Source: Acephala macrosclerotiorum (lineage: Eukaryota; Ascomycota; Leotiomycetes; Helotiales; Mollisiaceae). From it: 64,000 nucleotides of DNA. This document shows, one piece after another, positions 59,101 through 64,000 of the stretch (within the stretch, counting starts at the first letter, position 1; every line of letters starts with the position of its first letter). The stretch lies in assembly GCA_014904845.1 (NCBI GenBank), contig MU119371.1:1-64000 (forward strand), written 5' to 3'. The notes below the pieces were generated by a model. The model searched no databases and had not been told where the DNA came from. It saw nothing but the letters and a program-made list of their open reading frames with translations. Made by a program: the position numbers and the translations under genes.

Positions 59101-60753
59101 GCCCCAGATCTTACAAACGATTATCATAGCCTCACTGCGAACCGCAAATCGTCGATCCCTAGCACGGTCTGTAAGGCTGCACAAAACTGAGCCCTGTTTG
59201 TTGACGCTGCCATTAGAAGCAAGCTTGCTCATGATGTCTCGGAAACCAAATTCACCGACCACCTTAACAGCAGCAAGTCGAACTTTCTCATCGGCGTCGC
59301 TCAGCTTCTCGCCAAGACCCTTTATCAAAGTAGTCTCTTCGTGAGGACTCAACCCAATACCACCCGCTGAGGTGACTAGTATCCTGCCGATTGCAGAAGT
59401 CCAACTTGACCTAATGACAGCAGATTTGTCGTTTTTTCTACCCATGAAGCTCTGATACACGTTCGGATGGGTCTGGGCAAAGGATTGTGGTGATATAGGA
59501 GTCGTAAGGATGCTGGCTGAAATGGGGCCTTGTGGATAGTCCTCTAACTTTGCTGGTGGGTACGCAGCAGGATCCATATGAGGGGATGGCGGAGGTCCAG
59601 CAGCCCCAATGCCCGAAATGATGTCTCCCAATGTCTCCGTAGCCAGACATCTGAGCTGTACACTCTCTGCTGACAGCTCCGCGTCCAATTGAGGGATAAC
59701 ATTCTGCAGCACAGCTGGAGAGGCTCGCCACAATTCTCGCAAAAGGGTATGCGCCTTCTTGAGCTCTTTCAAATCCGATTCTGTGGGTCCAGTTGGCGCC
59801 TCGTCCTCATCCGAGTCGGCTGCACCATCACTCGTCCTTCGATGTCCATTTGGCTTGGAGACTCCACCAGAAACTTCAAGAATAACTTCATTGAAGTATT
59901 GACTAACGTATCGCGACATCTTTTCGGGGCAAGAATTGCAAATCGTCTTGGCCATGTTATACGCCTCGGGGAGCTCCTTCAGCAACAACGTAGATTGTTT
60001 CTCATCTGCATCATGCTTCGCCTTGCCAGTTGGAAAAGGAGTTGTTCGGATGAATTGAGCCATGATAACATCCACGACATCTGCTGGCAGACTTGCCGCT
60101 TCATCCACCAAAGTCACTAACATCTGCGTCATATGGTATTCCACGTCTTTGGATATCTGTTCGCCAGTCGAAGATTTCGAGGAGCCTGAGATCATGTCGA
60201 AGAAAGAACTAAAAAGATGGAGGATAAGAGAGTCTGAATTCGCGATGTCGCATAAGAGAACGATGCTCTTGACTTCGGAGAGAGATACTAGAACATATTT
60301 ATGTTGCGTATTGTAGGCATGTGAGGGGTCTGAGAGGGCGGGTAGGATAGAGGTAACAAATAGGGTGAAGATGTCCTATTCCGCAAGTTAGTTATAGCCA
60401 TCGTAATGCGAAATTAGAAATACCTTGAGCTGAGTTGGAGTAAATGGTGCATCAGGAGCGCAAATCTTCAATACGTCCACCAGACAACATGCTGTAAATG
60501 CGCGAACTCCCTTGTCCTTATGACTGAGTAGATTCTGCCCCGCCAGCTCCTTCGCCACTTTGTGCAACGAGTCCTTGTCCGTTTCCTCCTGGTCCATGTC
60601 TCGCAGCTCACTCGACAGAGCATCGAGCCTCCTGAGGAGCTCTCCAGTGGGAATGGGCTTTCCTGCGCGCCATGATAGAGGTTCGTTGAATGTCAGACGT
60701 CCCAGCTCTGGTTCCTCGGCCACGACTTCCGCAGCACCGCGGCGCGGAGCCAT
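56163..60753 (-). CDS. pds5: Pds5/BimD/Spo76 sister-chromatid cohesion protein
   Basis: Three exons: 60,424-60,753, 56,914-60,375 and 56,163-56,861, with 48- and 52-nt introns, both phase 0; product 1,496 aa, usual for filamentous fungi. It starts MAPRRGAAEVVAEEPELGRL. The body is HEAT-repeat-like alpha-helical sequence, including LKELKKAHTLLRELWRASP, VRLAAVKVVGEFGF and SRLRLLAAQQMLKLC, as expected for Pds5. The last 250 residues are low-complexity: basic Lys/Pro-rich segments, then a long Glu/Ala run, then basic Arg-Ser/Lys patches (GRRSARSSAKKP) ending in DVFDMDESE. Pds5 binds cohesin with Wapl and Eco1 and controls both loading stability and release. The antisense Ser-rich frame at 55,987-56,640 is a shadow of the Glu/Ala run. 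The gene diverges from the WSC gene. Confidence 0.95.
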
Positions 60754-61933
60754 TTTGACGTGAAAACTCCAGTCGCGAACTTGCGGATACTGAAATGACT
60801 GAATCGTGGATGGGAATTGGTCGTATCGCGCGTTGTGAGTCGTAGAATTGGCGGTTGGGATCAGATGTGCTGTAGATTTTGGGGAGGAGTAATCGCGTCG
60901 TACCGAAATCGCTTCGATTTGACGCGTTGGCGAGACCGCGCTAGGGGGGAAGTACTTCAGTCACCGCGCTCCAAGTTTTTCTCTCATCAACATGACATGA
61001 CTGACTTCCTCCATGCAATTTGATGACCCTTCTGGTTCCCTCAAAGTCAAAGGGACACCAAGATCGCAATCCACGGAGCTTTAATACCTTTCTCTCGCTA
61101 TGATTGCTTTGCGTTGGATGACTCGAGGTCCTTTCAGCCACCTACCCTGCCGCCACTGATGCGACCTCAATGGCATTATCTTGTGATTTATTTTTTTCAT
61201 CTGACTTTAGAAGCTCTATTCGCGATTCTTTCTGCTGCTCGGGTTTCCTCGTTGGTATGCGGCTTCCAAAGAATTTACCCTTCAGTGGCCAGGGAGCCAG
61301 ACGAGACGAAACAGACCTTGAGATCTTGAAGTCAATTCAGTGTCGTCATATACTTCAATTTCCGGCTTCTAGGATATCTGAATGTTCGCCAAATCTAAAG
61401 CAGTTGTGAGGATCATATGCTTTTCGTACGCGGCCTCGCTAGAGAAATCGTCCATTCAATTCCTGTGTGGTTCCTCGATTCTCGCGATGCAATAAAAACC
61501 TCAAAATTCTTTCCCTCGATTGTGATCCAACGCCGAATCATTATTGCACAAACAAACTCATTTTGAATTTTGGAACCAAAGTGAAAGAATAATCTCCATC
61601 CCAAGCCAGACTTTCGTCTGAGTGCTGGTATTATTCACTAGCTGAATTTCGCAACTTCACGACTCGTGGTAAACAACATAAAAGCCCCCTAATCTTCCAT
61701 CTTCAACACAACTGTTCTTCCACAACCATCCACGCTCACCTTTTTACAACGATCATTATCTGTCCACTACTTTGCTCGTTTCCTGGGCATTGCTGATTGC
61801 GTCCACTGACGACATATCTTCAACCATTCGATCGTGCAACCATCGTCTTTCGATAACCAACCTCAACTCTTTCGCAAGACAGTTTTGCATGTGATACACA
61901 ACAAGATAAGTGACCTACTACCCCATCATCGCC
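60754..61933. promoter_or_regulatory. Shared upstream region of pds5 and the WSC gene
   Basis: 1.18 kb between divergent starts. On the WSC side a TATA-like CATAAAAG lies at about 61,677, followed by a pyrimidine-rich leader to the ATG at 61,934 with CAACAC/CACAAC runs, typical of strongly expressed fungal genes. No other gene is seen; frames at 61,114-61,409 overlap and have no domain. Confidence 0.4.
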
Positions 61934-64000
61934 ATGAAGCTATCACGGGCTATTTCAATTCTCCTAATCGTCTGTACTGGGGGCGCGCTCAGCTTTGCTT
62001 TTGGCGATGGTAAGGCCATTGGACGACGCAATGGTAAAGCACCCACAGCAATGCCAAAAACTTTGCTGACCTCTCAATAGTTGATCATGAACTGGAAGCT
62101 CGTGGCACAACTGCACTTCCTGACCCCGAGACCGCATCCCCACCTTCTACTATAGCATCAATTCAAGGGGCGAAACAATGGAACACAAGTCAGGTCCTCT
62201 CATATGCCATCTCATCTCCGTTGATCACTTTAAGTGGCAAAGGACTTGAAACAGGACTGAGGAAATCTGAGGACTGCACTGAAACTCTATCACCTGCCTC
62301 TATCCTCACCACCGCCAAAGGTCCTAAAGCCCCTCAAAGCTCATCGTTTCTCGCAACATCAACAGCACTCGGAGTATTCACGAGTATCAGTCCTCCAAGT
62401 ACGGTCACTGTCTCTCCTCGTATGACAGGAATTCCGATTCTGACTTTGGTATCTACCACAAATGGAGTATCCACTGGGGTCGATGTTACAATTCTGTCTC
62501 AGCCGTCAGCTGAGAGTGATATGGGTTCGTCAGCGCTCTCCACGTCTGCTCCTATGGACAACGTATCTTCCTCTGAAAGTGGCGTAGTGACCATCCTCTC
62601 TTCACCCAACGAACCGCAAGTCCCAAAACCTAGCCGCATTGTTTCCAATTGCTGACCTGCACAGTTCTACAACTTCTGAGGTATCGTCCACAAGTCCTGC
62701 TGCCGTTTCCTTCACCGTTGATAATCCACAGGCAACTACGATGACCAGCACAAATAATGTGGTATTCACGGCCGAGTCAATGCCCACAAGTCTCAGTTTT
62801 GCGGCGAACACCGGAAATGGATTTGTAACTGTTTTTGCCAGCGCTGCTACATCATTGAGGTGAGAATGCTTGCCAACTATATGAAGTTGGTTGCTGAACC
62901 CTGCTTAGTGCAAGTTCGGTCGTAGCTACTGTTGAGTCTGAGGTGCAACAGACGAACACTGACTCCACGCTTTCGGGCTTTGGGTCTGGGTATGCTCTTT
63001 CTTGTATCTACTCTACGTCGATTTGCCTTTCATCCCATTTTCTAGCTCTTTCTGACCCACAACAGTCAAACACCTTCGACAAACACAATTCCAATTGTAG
63101 ATACGTCTTCAAACCCCCCGGCATCCCCCGCAACCATACCAACCAACGCGATAGTTGCAACTACCCTGCTTGCGAGCTTTGCACCGATGACCTCCACGAA
63201 CACAGACCTGGAATTCGGTTTGACGACAGCAAGCACGACGGTTCAAAGCACACTCTACCCCTTCTCAAGTACGTTAAGTATCTCAAGTCTAAGTACACCA
63301 ACGTTATCTATTTCAATTCCCCCGGGTACCGAACTCCCCATGCCCACTCCTACTATTGTGCAATCATCTGGACAATACACATACACTGGTTGCTTCACAG
63401 AAGGCACCGGTCAGAGAGCCTTGCAAAATGCCTCCTTCCCGGACGACAGCAATACTATCGCACTCTGCATTTCACAATGCTACCCATTCAGGTACGCAGG
63501 AGCTGAATACGGCCGAGAATGCTGGTGTGGTGACGCCCTTGAGGGTGGATCATCTCAAGCCCTAGATTCTGAGTGTACTATGCCCTGTGCTGGTGATTCT
63601 GGTGAAGTCTGTGGAGACAGTGTGAAGTTGTCCCTTTACGAGTGGGCTGGAAATAGCACCATTGACCAAACATCATCATCTCAGGCAACACCCGCTATAA
63701 CTGCAGCTGTTTCATTACAGACAGTTGCCAACATACCATCAGGCTCGAGCATAACCACGGAAGCGGTATCAATCACTGTGTCTCCAGTTCAAGCACTATC
63801 CGAAATCAGCACCGAATCAGCTTCTACCACCAGCCCACCAACCGCAACTCCATCGACAGTCCAGGCCCCACAACTCTCAGTATCTGTTCTGACAACAACT
63901 CAATTCATGAACACAAACAGCATCGCCCTCTCCTTCACCCTCCCTGCCCAACCTTCAACAGCCACTTACTCCCTCCTCACCATCCAAGAAGGCTGTACCG
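61934..64000 (+). CDS. WSC-domain secreted or cell-surface protein (3' end off the window)
   Basis: At least 615 aa. Exons: 61,934-62,033, 62,081-62,615, 62,665-62,859, 62,909-62,989 and 63,066 to the edge. A signal peptide is clear (MKLSRAISILLIVCTGGALS). Residues about 40-400 are Ser/Thr-rich and probably heavily O-mannosylated. One WSC domain spans residues about 408-497 with the eight expected Cys (C413, C438, C442, C456, C458, C474, C478, C486) and the YAGAEYGRECWCG core. Ser/Thr-rich sequence resumes to the edge. WSC domains bind wall glucan and occur in stress sensors and in secreted lectin-like or oxidase proteins; no transmembrane segment is visible before the edge, so which kind is open. 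Intron 2 (62,616-62,664) must be GC-AG (GCAAGT...CTGAC...CACAG) to keep frame. Intron 1 has two usable donors. Confidence 0.88.

Overview
The window looks like nuclear DNA of a filamentous ascomycete (Pezizomycotina; the gene set fits Leotiomycetes, but class is inference). The reasons are short introns (about 46-330 nt) with GT...CTAAC/CTGAC...AG signals, fungal versions of Snf5, Rco1 and Pds5, a NACHT-ankyrin protein, a WSC-domain surface protein, and long blocks of very AT-rich sequence of the kind left by repeat-induced point mutation (RIP).

Layout. About 1-25,170 is a heterochromatin-like zone. Three AT-rich blocks without genes (1-5,860; 11,640-19,890; 20,936-25,170) alternate with islands of normal composition. 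The 5.86-11.6 kb island holds a few orphan small ORFs: a two-helix membrane protein, a Cys-rich protein and a 138-aa ORF. The 19.9-20.9 kb island holds only short repeats and hairpins. From 25.2 to 27.05 kb is a transition with weak ORFs. Two small non-autonomous DNA transposons then lie end to end: 27,054-27,290, and 27,297-27,743, which has 62-bp inverted repeats and a perfect 9-bp target duplication.

From 28 kb the sequence is euchromatic, but starts with decayed genes. A NACHT-ankyrin (NLR-like) gene at 28,170-34,591 carries three one-base frame losses. An intact class-III O-methyltransferase gene follows at 35,427-36,083. A Dal5/allantoate-permease-family transporter (39,059-41,076, minus) is a pseudogene with four in-frame TAG codons, each explainable by a CpA-to-TpA change, plus frameshifts.

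From 41.7 kb on the genes are intact housekeeping genes: snf5 (minus), a PA2G4/Ebp1-like protein (plus), rco1 with two PHD fingers (plus, six exons), pds5 (minus), and a WSC-domain secreted/surface protein (plus) that runs off the right edge and has a GC-AG intron. Three of these are chromatin proteins: Snf5 (SWI/SNF remodelling), Rco1 (Rpd3S deacetylase) and Pds5 (cohesin). They do not form an operon-like unit. Because they are clean in frame, the broken frames in the NACHT and transporter genes look like real decay and not general sequence error.

All exon coordinates were read by eye from splice signals and frame continuity. No alignment or database search was run.
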